Of a DNA stretch of 64,000 nucleotides, positions 1 to 11,799 are shown in pieces. The position numbers and the translations under genes are program-made. The first letter of the stretch is position 1. The number at the start of each line of letters is the position of its first letter. Origin of the DNA: Lepas anatifera (taxonomy: Eukaryota; Arthropoda; Thecostraca; Lepadidae); assembly GCA_034440635.1 (NCBI GenBank), contig JAOTON010000974.1:1-64000 (forward strand), given 5' to 3'. The notes beneath the pieces are model-generated. The model saw only the letters and a program-made list of their open reading frames with translations, was not told where the DNA came from and made no database searches.

Positions 1-346
1 GTATATAGGTACCGATAAGACAAAACGGAATATCTGGTGGCCCGCCCCAAAGAAAAGTTCTCTTAAGCTTGGAGACCTCCCTCTGTACCCCTGAATAAGG
101 GGACCTCATCTGATAAGGGATACTCCTGAAATTTGACACCGTGAAACTAATTTTTGCGACGATCAGGACTCAGACCAAGATTGCGTACAAAGCTCTGCGG
201 GGCATGGCAGGCATACATTCTTCCTACTGATATCAGATGGAGGCGAGCGTACACATGTCCACAATACACACTGGCGAGAAAGGAGAGAGAGGGTTCAGGG
301 GGATTTACGAACAAAAGTTCGTATGGCTAAGGTAAACTTCGTACGC

Positions 347-430
347 CAGGGGCGTAGGAACGGTTTGAAAAGTGGGGGGGCCAACCTTAGAGGGGGCCCA
401 CCTCAAGGGGGGGCCCCAGTCCATGGGGGC
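347..430. repeat. Left subterminal G-rich block of the 5.56-kb element
   Basis: Begins with the terminal inverted repeat and continues into runs of G and GGGGGCCC. Related blocks in the opposite sense lie at the right end (5835-5904) and internally at 1391-1454, the latter ending in GGTTCCTATGCCTATG like the true right end. The internal copy points to an earlier, shorter element or a partial duplication. Confidence 0.6.
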
Positions 431-1003
431 CCATAATTATAAAAAAATTAGTTAGCTCGTTTGGTGTCAATAAGGCACGCATGCACACTAGGATGCCAAC
501 ATATGGAAAATTGAGGAATTAAATTTTGCCCTATGATTTTGATTTGTACCTATTATGATCTAATAAATCATAGTAAAACGCAAAAAATATTTTTTGTTTT
601 TTTTTAACTAGACCCTGTTAAAATACGAAATACATTTTTAAGCTCTTTTGGAGGATTTCAATCATTTTTTACCACGAGTGCGTTTCTTATATTTACAGAT
701 GTTTAGGCCCTTTTATCACATTTACAAAATTAAAAACTGTTAAGAAAACTACAGACAATGCTTTGATACCAAACAACCTCAATTCGCTATGCCTAACCAA
801 CATTTTGCTTATTTAATGGCAAAAATGGGAACATTTATTTAGGCTGTTGCGGATCCCTTCTTTCCATCATTAGAGATTTATTTAGGTAAAGGCTGATCAC
901 AATAAATACGTCTAGCTATATTTCGATGCCTAAAATGCAGAGCTCCAGCATGACTGCAAGTGCAATGTAGCTACTTGATGGCCAGCTTTGTGATGCTGTG
1001 GAG
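431..1003. other. AT-rich interior of the 5.56-kb element, no gene
   Basis: AT-rich sequence with several T runs; no reading frame, repeat or RNA signature recognised. Confidence 0.5.
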
Positions 1004-1175
1004 GTGTGGGCGTGGTGATATAGTGGTTAGCAACCTTGCTTTCCACGCGACCAACCCGGGTTTAAGGCACGGCAGATTCCTTGTGCAAGGAGCAATTTGA
1101 CTCCCAAGAAACCCCTCCCAACAGGGAAAGAGTTGGCGACGCCATATAACCCTGGCATCGAAGGACGTCACGCCT
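1004..1175 (+). mobile_element. tRNA-derived SINE copy
   Basis: Polymerase III box A (TGGTGATATAGTGGTTAGCA) at about 1013-1032 and box B (GGGTTTAAGGC) at about 1058-1068 form a tRNA-like head. A body follows with the block CCAACAGGGAAAGAGTTGGC, then GACGCCATATAACCCTGGCA (about 1118-1157). The same body block occurs in the minus-strand copies at 19966-20139, 54541-54655 and 54793-54971. No TSD was recognised for this copy, which sits inside the hAT-like element. Confidence 0.75.
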
Positions 1176-1456
1176 TTCAATGGCTCAGGGACGACTGTTG
1201 CTCGGCATTTGATGCGGGGTCCGTATCCGATTCATGCTTTGTTTTGGGATTGATATGGGATGGAGTTTGATTGGGACCAGTTCTCGGGACTCATTTGGAA
1301 ACACTCGGGTAGTAGGTGCCTTGGTTTTTTAACGAAGCGCTCCTCCTCCAGGGGCTTGCAGGCAGCGTACTTGCTGATATTTGCATATACGTTGCGGGAG
1401 CCCACCTCAAAAGGGGGGGCAGTATCCCCCTGACCCCCGGTTCCTATGCCTATGCC

Positions 1457-2112
1457 GCCCAGGGGCTGCCAAATTATCTCGGAGGGCCCCAAGGTCCATA
1501 CCATGGCTCAGGAACCTATATCAGTCAGCTCAAGGGCCCAGACCAGTGCATTAGCCTCGGGACCAGCTTATCAAGGGCCCCTACATAAGCACAGGACCCC
1601 TAGAAGCTCATCACAGTGGAGCCCCAGATTCGCACAGGGTGCCAGATTAGCTTAGGGGCCCGGTTCAGCTCGGGGGTCCCCAGGTCGACTTATGTAGGGT
1701 CTCAAAACAGCTCAAGGGGCTTGTTCAAGCTCACGGATCCCAGCTTAGCTCAATGACGCTAGAACAGTTCAGGGGCCCCAGACCAGCTCAGGGCTCTTGT
1801 TCAGCACAGGCCAGCTCAGCTCAGGGGCCCAGATCGGCTGATATAGGGTCCCCTCTCATACCAGCTCAGGGGGCTCCATTCAAGCTCACGGCCCCCAGCT
1901 TAGCCCAGGGACCTTAGAAGAGTTCAGGGCCCCCATACCAGATCAGGGGCCCCAGTTAAGCACAGGGGTACCCAGATTAGCTCAGGACCCCAGCTAGGCT
2001 TAGGGTGTCCCAGGGTGTCTGATATAGAGTCTCAGAACACAGTGTCGTAGCCAGGATTCGGCCAAGGAGGGGTCCGACTACCGTCGGGGGCCCCAGACCG
2101 GGGGGTCCCCTT
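1457..2112 (+). repeat. Degenerate ~20-bp minisatellite, flank subfamily
   Basis: Irregular tandem repeat whose unit resembles CAGACCAGCTCAGGGGCCC, with frequent indels. Same orientation and same subfamily as 5165-5790. Short frames across it rotate phase and have no coding signature. Confidence 0.75.
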
Positions 2113-3049
2113 AGTAACCAGGGCCCATCTCCTATCTCTTTTGTATAGTATTTTAACATTCACACGAAGGAAATTTTGCTGTGCCTTTCTTATTTATTTA
2201 TTTCATTTATTCTTATTTTGTTTATAGCTTGATTTTTTCGATCTGACCAAATGTTGGTAAACTAAGGTCACCAAATATTAAGGATGGCCCATACCTTATA
2301 TGGTAGCGTGGCTATAATAACAGCTTTGTGACATATTTCGGGAAGTTCAATGTTGATGCGCACATGATGTTACACCCGAGTCTACCTCAATTCACTCTGG
2401 TAATCAGACATGAATTTATTGAAGGTCAGTCGTTTTGTGTACGTAGAAATTATCTTCTACGGGAAATGATCAGCAATTATTTCCCGGTGTCGAATCCATG
2501 AACTCTTTAATCAGGAAATTTCAAAAGAAACGGAAAAAACGAAAAAATACAAAGGACATGCAGTGTGTCCCGAACGCTACATAACCTCTATTCCGTCGAT
2601 AGATCCTGTTGAGATCCAGTTACTTTCTTACCCTTGCTATCTTGTAAACGAGCAAATTACCAAGACAAAAGGCGCCTGAGATATCTATCGCCTTGGATCT
2701 CTCTGTCATTGTTATTTTCAACCTTTCATACCTATTTTTCCTTTGGGGATTTTGCTCATCGATTTCTGTCATTACCCTTGTTTGTCTGGTTTCCTACGAA
2801 AATATTTGAAGGTTATTTATTTAAGAATATTTAGGAATGTAGTTATTGGTGTTAAGCTAATAGATTAAAAATTGACTGAAGTGCCAAATTCCCTGTTCGA
2901 TTTGCTCTTATGGTAAAATTAGTTTAATTTTTGCCTTTCCTTCGATAATGGTGCCTGATGGACATGTTCCAATTTGTCTCTTTTTTAGTACGCAATAGGG
3001 GTAGATACATTTTTTCCGAGGCATACGATTTTGAAAATTTTTATTCGAG
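2113..3049. other. AT-rich unique segment inside the 5.56-kb element
   Basis: Separates the first minisatellite from the main one. Low GC, T-rich tracts, no recognisable domain. A 66-codon frame at 2634-2834 is hydrophobic simply because of T-rich composition and is not called. Confidence 0.5.
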
Positions 3050-5160
3050 CTCTGGGGCCACCTAAGACCAACACTTGGCGGTACTCACAAAGCTAATTTT
3101 CGGCCGCTCTCCTGATTAGATCTCAGGGGGGTCTCTGAGACAGATTCACGGCGCCTCTTGATCAAAACTGGGGGCCCCTGAGAATCTCTCGGGGCTCCTG
3201 AGATTAGTTATTCGGCAGCACCTCTGAGACTAATTATTGGCCCCCCTCCCCAGATTTACTCTGGAGGGGGGGCTGAGACTGACTATCGTGGCCATCCAGA
3301 TTAGCTCTTGGGGTCCCCTGAGGCTGTCTTTGGGGTGGGGGGAGGGGGACTGGGAATGACTTCCAACAGCCCTCTGAGACTTACTCTAGGGCGTCCCTGA
3401 GACAAACACCCGGGGGGGGTGGAATCACCTCTGAGACTGAGTCTTTGGCGTTCCTGAGACTGACTCTCGGAGGCCCCCTGAAATAGACTTTTGCGAGGCC
3501 CTGAGAACCACTCTCTGGGGCCCTTGAGACTAGCTCAGCCCCCCCCCCACCTCCCCTGAGACAGACTCCCGGGGCCCCTGATACCAACTTTGGGGGCCCC
3601 TGAAACCAACCCTCTGGGGGCCCCCGAAATCTGCTTTCGGGGGGCCTTGAGACTGACTCTCAGGGCGGGGACCTTGAGGCCGACTCGGGACGCCCTGAGA
3701 ACAAATCTTCAGGGGCCCCTGAGACTGACTCTGGGGGCCCCGTGATCAGAGAGTTCTTTGCAGTGGTCCAGATTGGCCCAAGGGGGGTCTGCGGACGCCT
3801 AGGGCCCCCTTGGCTACACCACTGCATCCACACTTTCGGGGGCCCTCCGAAATCACCATTTGGAGGCCCCTAAAATAATTTCTCCCCCAGACCAATACTC
3901 CGGAGCCCCTTGATACTAATGCCCGGGGGGCTTCTAAGACCAAGCTCGGGGTCCCACTTAGATTAGGCTCAGGGGCACCCTTAGACCCATGCTCGCGCTT
4001 TTCTCGGGAGTAACTTGACACCGATGTTCCGGGGCCCTCAAGATCAATATTTCGAGCCCCCCGAGACTAATGCTCGGTACTCTGGAGTCCCTCAATGCCG
4101 ATACTCGGGGGTCCTGAACCCAGGCTTGGGGGCCCCTGAGATCAAACTCTGCGTCCATGAGATCAATGCTCGTGCCTCACTCATGAGTCCCTTGATATCA
4201 ATAGTCGGGTGCACCCCGAGGGGGCCCTGAACCCCTGAGACCAAGCTTGGGGGCCCCTGAGACCAAGCTTGAGGGGACCCTGAGACCAAGCTCGGATGCT
4301 CCCTGGGACCAAGCTCGAGGGCCCCTGACACCAAGCTCGGGGGTTCCCTGAGACCAAGCTCGAGACCCCGTGAGACCAAGATCGAAAGGCCCATGAGACC
4401 AAACATCGAAAGGTCCATGAGACCAAGCTCGGTTGTCCCCTGAGACAAAGTTCGGGGGCCCCTGAGACCAAGCTCAGGGGCCCCCGAGATCAATGTCCGG
4501 TATTCCAGAGCCCTCTATACCGATGATCAGGGGGCCCCCTGAGACCAAGCTCGGAAAGCCCGTGAGACCAAGCTCGGGGGCCCCTGAGACTAAGCTCAGG
4601 GGCCCCCGAGATCAATGCTCGGTATTCCAGAGCCCTCGATACCGATGATCGGGTGTCCCCTGAGACCAAGCTCGGGAGCCCCCTGAGATCAAGATCAGGG
4701 GCTTCCGAGACCAATGCTGGTGTTTTCCAGTGCATACGGTCAGCCTTATGCATCCGATACCCTCGGATGCCCCCCTGAGACCAAGCTCGAGGGCCCCCTG
4801 ACACTAAGCTCGGGGAGAGGGGGCCTGAGACCAATCTTGGGGGCACCCCTGAGACCAAGCTCGGGGGTCCCCTGAGACTAAGCTCGGGGGCCCTGAGACC
4901 AAACTCGGGGCCCCTGAGACCAAGCTCGGGGGCCCTGAGGCCAAGCTCGGGACCCCCTGAGACTGAACCTAAGGGTCCCCCAAGATCAATATTCGGTATT
5001 CTGGAGCCCTCGATACCGATTATCGGGGGCCTCCTGAGACCAAGCTCGGGAGGGCCCCCGAGACCAAGCTCAGGGGGCCCCCGAGATCAATGGTCGTGTT
5101 TTTAGTGCATAAGGTCAGCCCAAGGGGGTCCGCGGACCCCAGGGACCCTCCTCCCCTGGC
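3050..5160 (+). repeat. Main ~22-bp GGGGCCC minisatellite array
   Basis: Dozens of degenerate units of 22-23 bp with the core GAGACCAAGCTC followed by a G4-5C3-4 block; the purest part is about 4220-4970, and 3050-4000 is more diverged. Short interruptions at about 3760-3830 and 5098-5160 share a distinct sequence (CCCAAGGGGG then GCGGAC) that may mark a higher-order unit. Because 22 is not divisible by three, long minus-strand frames rich in Gly, Leu, Ser and Pro (for example 4092-4493) are by-products. Repeated GGGGGCCCC runs could form hairpins. Confidence 0.85.
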
Positions 5161-5164
5161 TACG

Positions 5165-5790
5165 CCCTTGTCAGAACATCTCAAGGGGCCCATTCAAGCT
5201 CAGTGGTCAGTGGCTGTAAAGCCTTATAGGGGGTCCCAGACCATCTCAGGGGCTCTCAGTTCAACACAGAGGCCAATATTAGCTCTGATGACCAGATAGT
5301 CTTAAGGGCCCGGATCATCCAGGGGCCCCTTGTCGGTATATATGGGGTTTCAGAATAGTTCAGGGTTTCAATTAAAGCTTACAACCCAATTTCAAGACAG
5401 GGGCCCTATTACTGTGCAGGGGCCTCAGATAAGTTTAGGGTCTTCTGTGCATCACAGGAGATCCAGATTAGCACAAGGGACAATATTAACTTTACGGTCC
5501 CAGCTCAGCTCAGGGGCCCCCCAGGTCGGTGGATATAGGGCCTGGCCAACTCACAGGGCCCTGTTCAAGGTCACGGCTCCTAGCTCAGCTTAGGCATCCT
5601 AGAACTGCCCAAACCACCTCAGGGGCGCTCAGTTCAGCTCAAGGAGCCCAGATCAGCTCGTATGGCATCAGAGACCAGTTCAGGGGCCCCCAGAAGCTCA
5701 GGGGACCTTAAAATCGACTCATAGGACCTCAACTTAGTTTAGGGGTACAGGTAAGTTTGACGGAGTTCCGGGGCAAGCTATCGGGCCAGT
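5165..5790 (+). repeat. Degenerate ~20-bp minisatellite, second flank copy
   Basis: Same subfamily and orientation as 1457-2112 (AGCTCAGGGGCCCCCAGA-like units), more decayed. It ends just before the right subterminal block of the hAT-like element. Confidence 0.7.
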
Positions 5791-5834
5791 TAGAGTTTCT
5801 TGCTTGATATTACAGTTCTTGATATTCTTATCTC

Positions 5835-5904
5835 CGTTGCGGGGGCCCATCACTCAAAGTGGGGGGCCAGTGGCCCCCTGGCCCCCCCGGTTCCTACGCC
5901 TATG
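5835..5904. repeat. Right subterminal block and TIR of the 5.56-kb element
   Basis: G- and C-rich, ending GGTTCCTACGCCTATG, the inverted partner of the left terminus at 347. Followed directly by the TSD copy TCGTACGC (5905-5912). Confidence 0.7.
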
Positions 5905-6003
5905 TCGTACGCAAAGGTTCGTAAGCAAATGTGTGTAGGGCATAAAACTCGTATGACAAAATTACGTACGCAAAAGTACGTATGAAAAATACGCAAGCAA
6001 TAC

Positions 6004-7428
6004 GTTATTGACATTTTAGAGATGGAATGGATTGGAACAGAAAAGAGGCTGAAAAAGTGTCCGATGCAGACCTCAGTTCCTCTGTGTTACTGCCGGGCGC
6101 CTCGTCGCTCTCTGTGTTCAATTCTTTAGATGCAGTCTTTTGCGTCAGACTTTTAGGGTTCTTGGTTAGTGTTTTCCTGCAGCTGGAACACCGTGGAGTG
6201 TCCCTGATAACCTGCAACTGCCGCAAACGTTCCACCATCTCTCTTGATGCATATTGCAAGGCCTCCCGAGCCATGGTCATATGTTTTTAAACGGAGCAGC
6301 ACTGAACGAATTTGTACGTTGCTGCCTTTCTCTTCTACATCTCAGCCCGCCGTCACAAATAACACTGAGTCCTGCGTCTTGTCCTGAGGCGTGTCTGGGA
6401 GACGCTTATAGTAAGATAAAATCTGAGACGTTGAATGTTGTAAAGGTGAGGCAGCGTGAGGTATCGTTTTCGAACAATATACATCTGACGCCAATGATCA
6501 CTGGAGACGGCGGGTGGCGGTGGTGCAAATTCGGGGCTGCTGTTGCTCTCATCCCTGTTTTACTGTTGTGGTGGTCATCCCCCGGTTTTGCATGGCAAAT
6601 TTAGGCATTTTCAGACACAGAAGTACAATTCTCACCACGGGCCTATGTATCCCCTTTTCACCCACACTCATGGCCTACATATCTCCGAGCACGTGCGAAT
6701 CCTGTCTAGCCTGCTGGCACCGCCGCGCCGCGGCTACAATTACCGTGCTAACTCACATTTTCTGAAGCGTTACCTCTCTTCGTACCAACCAGGATACCAC
6801 TTACATACTAGCAAGCAACTGCGCACAGGCTTATTCATTCTGGTTACAGCGCGGTCCATGCTCCATCCACTATCGGTATCGGGCTAAAGAGACGGCGGCG
6901 TTTCCTCTCCTATTGGGCCGGAGAGGCCGTGGTCGAGACGCGTCGCCGCCGCGGCACAATCACTCATACATCCAGCTTAATTTTTAACGGATGTAAGCAA
7001 ATACCCACTATTATTATTGTTGATTGTTATGCCTTATGATGTTCTTTCATGTGGTGGAATCAGTTCTTAAATCGACACTGAATAGCGTATTTCTAAACTT
7101 ATTTAAACAATTCGTTTAATCATAGCTATTTTCGTACAAATGAGAATTTTCGAACTATGGCCGACGTATTCTTTGGCTCATTTTGAACAATTCTATGTAC
7201 GGTTTTTCATGTTTATTCATATTTCAACGGGTGCAAATTTCTTTCGAAAAAGCTGCTATACTGGGGGAAACTTATAAGTACCGGAGTCTATTAATCCTAA
7301 ACGGTTGGACTTGCAGCACTAACACTGCCACAGGCGTGTTCTGGGCCGCCGACAACCCTCTGCTCATATTTTTAAGAAAATTGTAGACATGAGGGTGTAA
7401 GGCTTGTGCTGAAATGTCATGGAATGCC
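6004..7428. other. Interior of the outer nested element
   Basis: Mixed composition, GC-rich near 6700-6960. A minus-strand frame (6005-6280) is listed separately. Plus-strand frames at 6543-6887 are not supported by any domain. No transposase motif was recognised. Confidence 0.4.
6005..6280 (-). CDS. Short hypothetical frame, possible element-encoded remnant
   Basis: A 91-codon frame starting MTMAREALQYASREMVERLR and then Ser/Thr/Glu-rich (KNPKSLTQ, ESDEAPGSNTEELRSASD). The N-terminal 25 residues could form an amphipathic helix, and a CSSC pair lies at residues 32-35. It lies between the arms of the outer element, so it could be the tail of an element-encoded protein. I do not recognise the family. 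No splice site or upstream exon was established, and it may be chance. Confidence 0.15.
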   Translation of the reverse strand: MTMAREALQYASREMVERLRQLQVIRDTPRCSSCRKTLTKNPKSLTQKTASKELNTESDEAPGSNTEELRSASDTFSASFLFQSIPSLKCQ

Positions 7429-7690
7429 CCTCTACGTACTTTAACCCGTACGAACGTTTTCCACACGAACTTTTTGCATTACGAACATTTTACCCCTACG
7501 TACCTTAACCCGTACAAACTTTTTCCACACGAAATTTTTATATTACGAACATTTTACCCCTACGTTCCTTAACCCGTACGAACATTTTCCATTCCAACCT
7601 TTTCCATTACGATTATTATACACGTACGTACTTTATCTATACGTACTTTAGCCATACATACTTTTGCGTACGTACTTTAGGCATACGAAT
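7429..7690. repeat. 64-bp tandem repeat, four copies
   Basis: Units begin at about 7429, 7493, 7557 and 7621, an exact 64-bp step. Each starts CCCCTACGTACCTTAACCCG or a variant and continues with ACGAAC- and TTTTCC-rich sequence; the fourth is most diverged. The array is the right arm of the outer element, and its complement lies on the left. Confidence 0.85.
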
Positions 7691-7734
7691 TTCTTCCTTA
7701 CGTTCTTTGGTCCACAACCCTTCAATTCAGGGGG

Positions 7735-10700
7735 TACGGGAAGAGCGTACGACCGGTAATCACCAAATCAGGAGTCTGCTGCCGGAGCTCCGGCTCGGCC
7801 GGGCGTCGTTGGGTGACGTCACAACGGCATATTGACTGCCAAGGGTTTGTGCGAAGGCTGACTCCTGCAGCAGAGAGCACATGCGACGGGGTTATCTGGC
7901 CAATATTGTTGTGTTATTTGCTCCGGATAGATGAGCAGCTTCAGTGCGCTCTGTTTACGTACCGTCTGCGGGAACGAACTTATCGACTCATGTAACCCGG
8001 GAGTCACAAAGGCAGACTCCCGGCTACACGAGTTGATAAGTCCGTCCCCGTGGTCGGTAGGCTGATAAAACATTCTGAAACAGCCCACTTATTTGGGGTA
8101 ATTGAAATATCGCTGGCAGCCTTGATGTAGGCCGAAGGCAGACCGCTGCTCTTTGGATCTAAGCGCCCGCTCCAGACCTCCCCGTGATCCTGAGTCCGTG
8201 TGTGCAGCTCACGATCGGTCTCTTATATAGGTTTGTCGATTGTTTACCGTTAGGCTGGGTCCCCCGATTAGGTATACGGGCTTGATTTGCGGTCATGTGG
8301 CAAGCGAAGTTCGGATTTTAGAATAGGGCCCAATCGTCGTTAGGCTTAAGAGAAACATTTTAATGCATTTATGCTTGAAAATATCGAATATGGGAAAATG
8401 AATACTACATTATTATATGACATTCTTCAAAATGCCAGAAGCAAATAACATCTTAGCGATTTGGCCTGCGAATAAACAGAGGAACTTATAGTCATGTCTT
8501 GGTCATGGAAGTAGCTGGCATCACATATTTGTAAACCAATGAACTTTTCCTACCCCTATACTTATATTGGAGAATGCTTCCAGCAGTTTTGATCAATTTT
8601 GAAGAAAAACATATAAGCACTACTTTACGATTTTCCACACAAGGTCTGCATTTACAGCCTTGTTTGAACTTGCAACCCCCCTGGTTCCTACGTAGGACTA
8701 ACCAATATCCGTATTTCAACGTTTCACAGCTGCATTTTCGTTTCTGTTTTGTCGTTTTTCGCAGTCGGAGATGCAGACGACCGTCTCGGCTGTGCCATAT
8801 CCTTCCCGAGGCGTTGGCGGCGGCTGCCATGTCTCTGTTTTAGTGCCGTATGTAACGATGCCACAGCTCATCTCAGCCTCTGAGCGTCTGGCCCGCGCTG
8901 CCTGCAGTGGTGTCACAATACAGCTACTTCAGTGGGCGATACGGCAAATTGTAACACTGATCGACTTACGATATGCCTCTTAGATCTTAGGCTTAGTGTG
9001 TAGTGTGATATGAAGAACGGAAGCGATAATGTTTGATTGTGTTCAGTACATGTTCTGATGCTTGTGCCGGTTTTGTTTTCTATACCTTTACTTGGCATTT
9101 CTCTCCAGGCCTGTGGGAGGCTGCCGGCTGGCCAGTTGAGCGCTGAAATACGGCCTCCGATGGCGCTCGGAAGGGTTTGGTATTTTACAGCAGAGTCGAT
9201 TCAGAGTTGGAAGCACCCGCTTCTGACACCAGCTGGAAAGAACAGCCGCCTTGGCAAATGCGATGGGTCATATCATCAAGGTCGCAAGGATAGGAACAAA
9301 ACAGAAGAAGACCGTTCTTGTTTGGGCTATGTGTTTCTCCATTATGAGTCTCTTTCCTTATGTTTCAGTTTAACTGCAGTTGTCAGGGGATATTGACAGG
9401 AAATATTCATTCAGTGTAAGTGCACGAGTCAACAAATTTTTAGGCCTAGAAATAGAAGGTCAGACAATCACGGTTAGACAGCCGTACACAGTGGCTTCTG
9501 ACTGCCTGGAGGCCGGGTGTTGGAGCCATCGAAAGGGTGTGATTGGGGAAGGGCACCTGCTGAGGGAATACAGTGCTGTTTCTGCCATAATAGTTCGTTT
9601 AATGTAAGAAAAACTATCGTCCAAAGTCCGAAGGGTTAAACATTCACCTGGATTTATCTCCTCAGATTGTTAGGCTTAGTTTCGTGAAAAAAGTTTAACA
9701 AGCAGAACTCCAGCTAGACAATTTGGCGTCCTGACAGTTATAGACCACACGTTACGTGCATAAGTAAATCTCGCCACTTTGGAGGATGGTCTTTCTTGGA
9801 GTAAACAGACTATAAAGTGCGCATAAGTACTCAGTTAACTGCCTCGTGCACCCTGTAATTTGCATTGGACCTCATCATGTATTTCAATCACTCCCACATT
9901 TGTTAGACCTTATTTGATCTTTTCGAGCGTTGTCGCAATGAGTATGAGACGACAAAGAGCTATGAGCGGAGACGGCAGGGATCAGGATAGATGAGGACAA
10001 GGGAGTGTGGAGTGTAACCTGGGGTGTAAGGTCGGTGCTGCCACAGACGGATACAAGCGTTCCTCCAGATAGAGCTAGGGCACGGCATCATTGGCTTGAT
10101 TGCGCTCGAAGACACCGACACACATAATTTTAACACGCACAACATTTTCCAAATAAAACACGATGAGTGTGAACATATATAGACCTAAAACTATGTTATG
10201 TTTATGTTTTAAACAGCGGTCTGAGGTATTAAGTCCCTCCTTGTTTATAAGGTCAGAACAACCTACTAATCCATTCGCCTTAATCTTCTAGTGTTGCGTA
10301 CCCAGGAATTGTCCGCTTGGCGTGCATGTCCCGTGTACTGTGTGTATTGCATTGTCAATAAAGGCGCATCAATTGTTTTGATAGTTATATCATGTACCCA
10401 ATGCCGAAAAACATTAGGGGCTTGAAATCGGTGCCTGCATTTTTAACCGCCAAGCAGGTTCAGATACCACACTGACGCCATGCACTGATGTTTTTCTATA
10501 GTGCTATCGACACCTTACATTGCACAAACACCTGACCCATATATCCGCCCGCGTGCATAGAATGTCTCCTGCATCTGCACCAGGCCATTCTTTAACATTT
10601 TAACGGGGGGGCATTTACCCCCCACCCCACCCAGTCGGCCGAAATGCCCCCCAGTGCCTGGAAATTGGCCCCCAGTGAAATAGACAGATGACTTAAAATT

Positions 10701-11799
10701 GACTAAATGCAGATTCGCCAAACGAAAGTAAGACAGAACACCACCCGATAATTGTAACTTTGTTCTATTTCTGGTCCCAAATTGGCAATCCACAAAAAAT
10801 TGTGTTAAAAAATTTCCACCCGTGGCTGTCTACTCCATCGTGCGAGGACAAAACAAAGTGCGTAGTTACAGGAAATTCCCGGCAAGGCAGCCTCAGCATC
10901 AACTAGTCACAACACTGGAGAAGAACGCTGGCCTACAACCAATCAAACATCCTGTTCTATCAGACCGGAAGCTCACATCCTACCCAGTACCGTGACATTG
11001 CATGATGCCCTCACTTCACACGCAGTCAGTTATCAGCGCTAAGAGCTCGTTCGTGGATTAGACGGGACACGGTGTGGTCAAAGTGCATAAGACTGGTTGC
11101 TGGTGTGGTGGTATGAAGTGCTTAGCCTTTTTATTTATTATTGTGGTGGAAGCATACATAAGCGTCGCCACCGGCAAAAAGTGAGGGGGCCAGCCAAACT
11201 TCAACCTGATGCTCACAGCAAACTTTTCACGTTATTGTATCGAGTTAACGTGAATTATGCTGAAACTTTCATTTGTATTTGACTGCAGATGCATCTGGTA
11301 GGTTGGCATTCGAGGGCAGGAACGCTTGACCATAGTGAAATGTTGTGCAATATCTTTGGCGGAACAATGTCATATCGGGGTCATAGATCATCTCTGTGCG
11401 TGTTTGGGGCGAGGCCAGCTTGCCAGTTTCCTGGGCAATGTTACTCTGGGAAACCATTTACGAGATTATTAAGCTTTTGCAAATAAGCATCGAACCTTGT
11501 ATGAGAGACATTGAAAGTGTTGATCGCCTATGGAAAAGGGCAGGTTACGTTAGGGTGAAACAGTAATTAAGTGTATTGAGTGGGTGCTCATGTTGTGATT
11601 CTTTTTGCAATGCGTGTTTTGGAAATGTGTGAAAAAACTAAACTGTGTACATAATTTGATTAAAAACAAACTTTCCACGTTAGTACCAAAAACTTTTCAA
11701 ATTTGGGCTCCTCCTTGCCTTCCGCAGCGGCTGGTTATACAAATTTCCGGTTTACTCCCCTTTTGACTGAGATTAGGAAATTGTTGGTCAAAAAGTGGG
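7735..11799. other. Long stretch without recognised gene
   Basis: No domain, repeat family or RNA gene recognised. Frames at 8492-8830, 9037-9396 and 9380-9607 lack known motifs. A G/C-run block at 10595-10690 (GGGGGGCATT...CCCCCCACCCC) looks like a fragment of an interspersed element. CRE-like TGACGTCA occurs at about 7815. In the Ubx context such sequence could hold enhancers, but nothing here shows it. Confidence 0.5.

Larger units (their letters stand above)
347..5904. mobile_element. 5.56-kb hAT-like non-autonomous element with minisatellite cargo
   Basis: Left end CAGGGGCGTAGGAAC and right end (reverse complement) CATAGGCGTAGGAAC form terminal inverted repeats matching 13 of 15 bases. 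They are flanked by a perfect 8-bp duplication TCGTACGC at 339-346 and 5905-5912. An 8-bp TSD with CA(G)GGG-type termini is the hAT signature. Contents in order: GC-rich subterminal block, AT-rich 430-985, a SINE (1004-1175), an internal copy of the right-end sequence (1391-1454), a minisatellite (1457-2112), an AT-rich unique part (2113-3049), the main minisatellite (3050-5160), a third minisatellite (5165-5790) and the right subterminal block (5835-5904). No transposase was seen. The host site is itself CGTACG-rich, which slightly weakens the TSD, but ends and TSD agree. Confidence 0.75.
303..7725. mobile_element. Large element with inverted GTACGAA-repeat ends (nested)
   Basis: Left arm 303-346, continued after a later insertion at 5905-6003, consists of repeats around CGTATG, AAAGTACG and CGTACGCAAAAG. 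The right arm, 7429-7711, is the same sequence inverted; for example ACGTACGCAAAAGTACGTATG-type sequence at about 5968-5990 has its complement at about 7652-7673. The pair is flanked by a 9-bp direct repeat TTCAGGGGG (294-302 and 7726-7734), a candidate TSD. Interior after removing the nested hAT: about 1.4 kb (6004-7428). Repetitive inverted ends recall foldback or Mutator-like elements, and a 9-bp TSD would suit the latter, but no transposase is visible. The arms are clear; the outer boundary is less so. Confidence 0.5.

Noticed and set aside
3381..4858. Minus-strand frames rich in Gly, Leu, Ser and Pro (for example 4092-4493)
   Set aside because: They run through a 22-23-bp tandem repeat in which every frame stays open for a while; the protein repeats drift in phase and have no domain.
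3050..5160. CRISPR array
   Set aside because: Units are contiguous and degenerate with no unique spacers, and the genome is eukaryotic.
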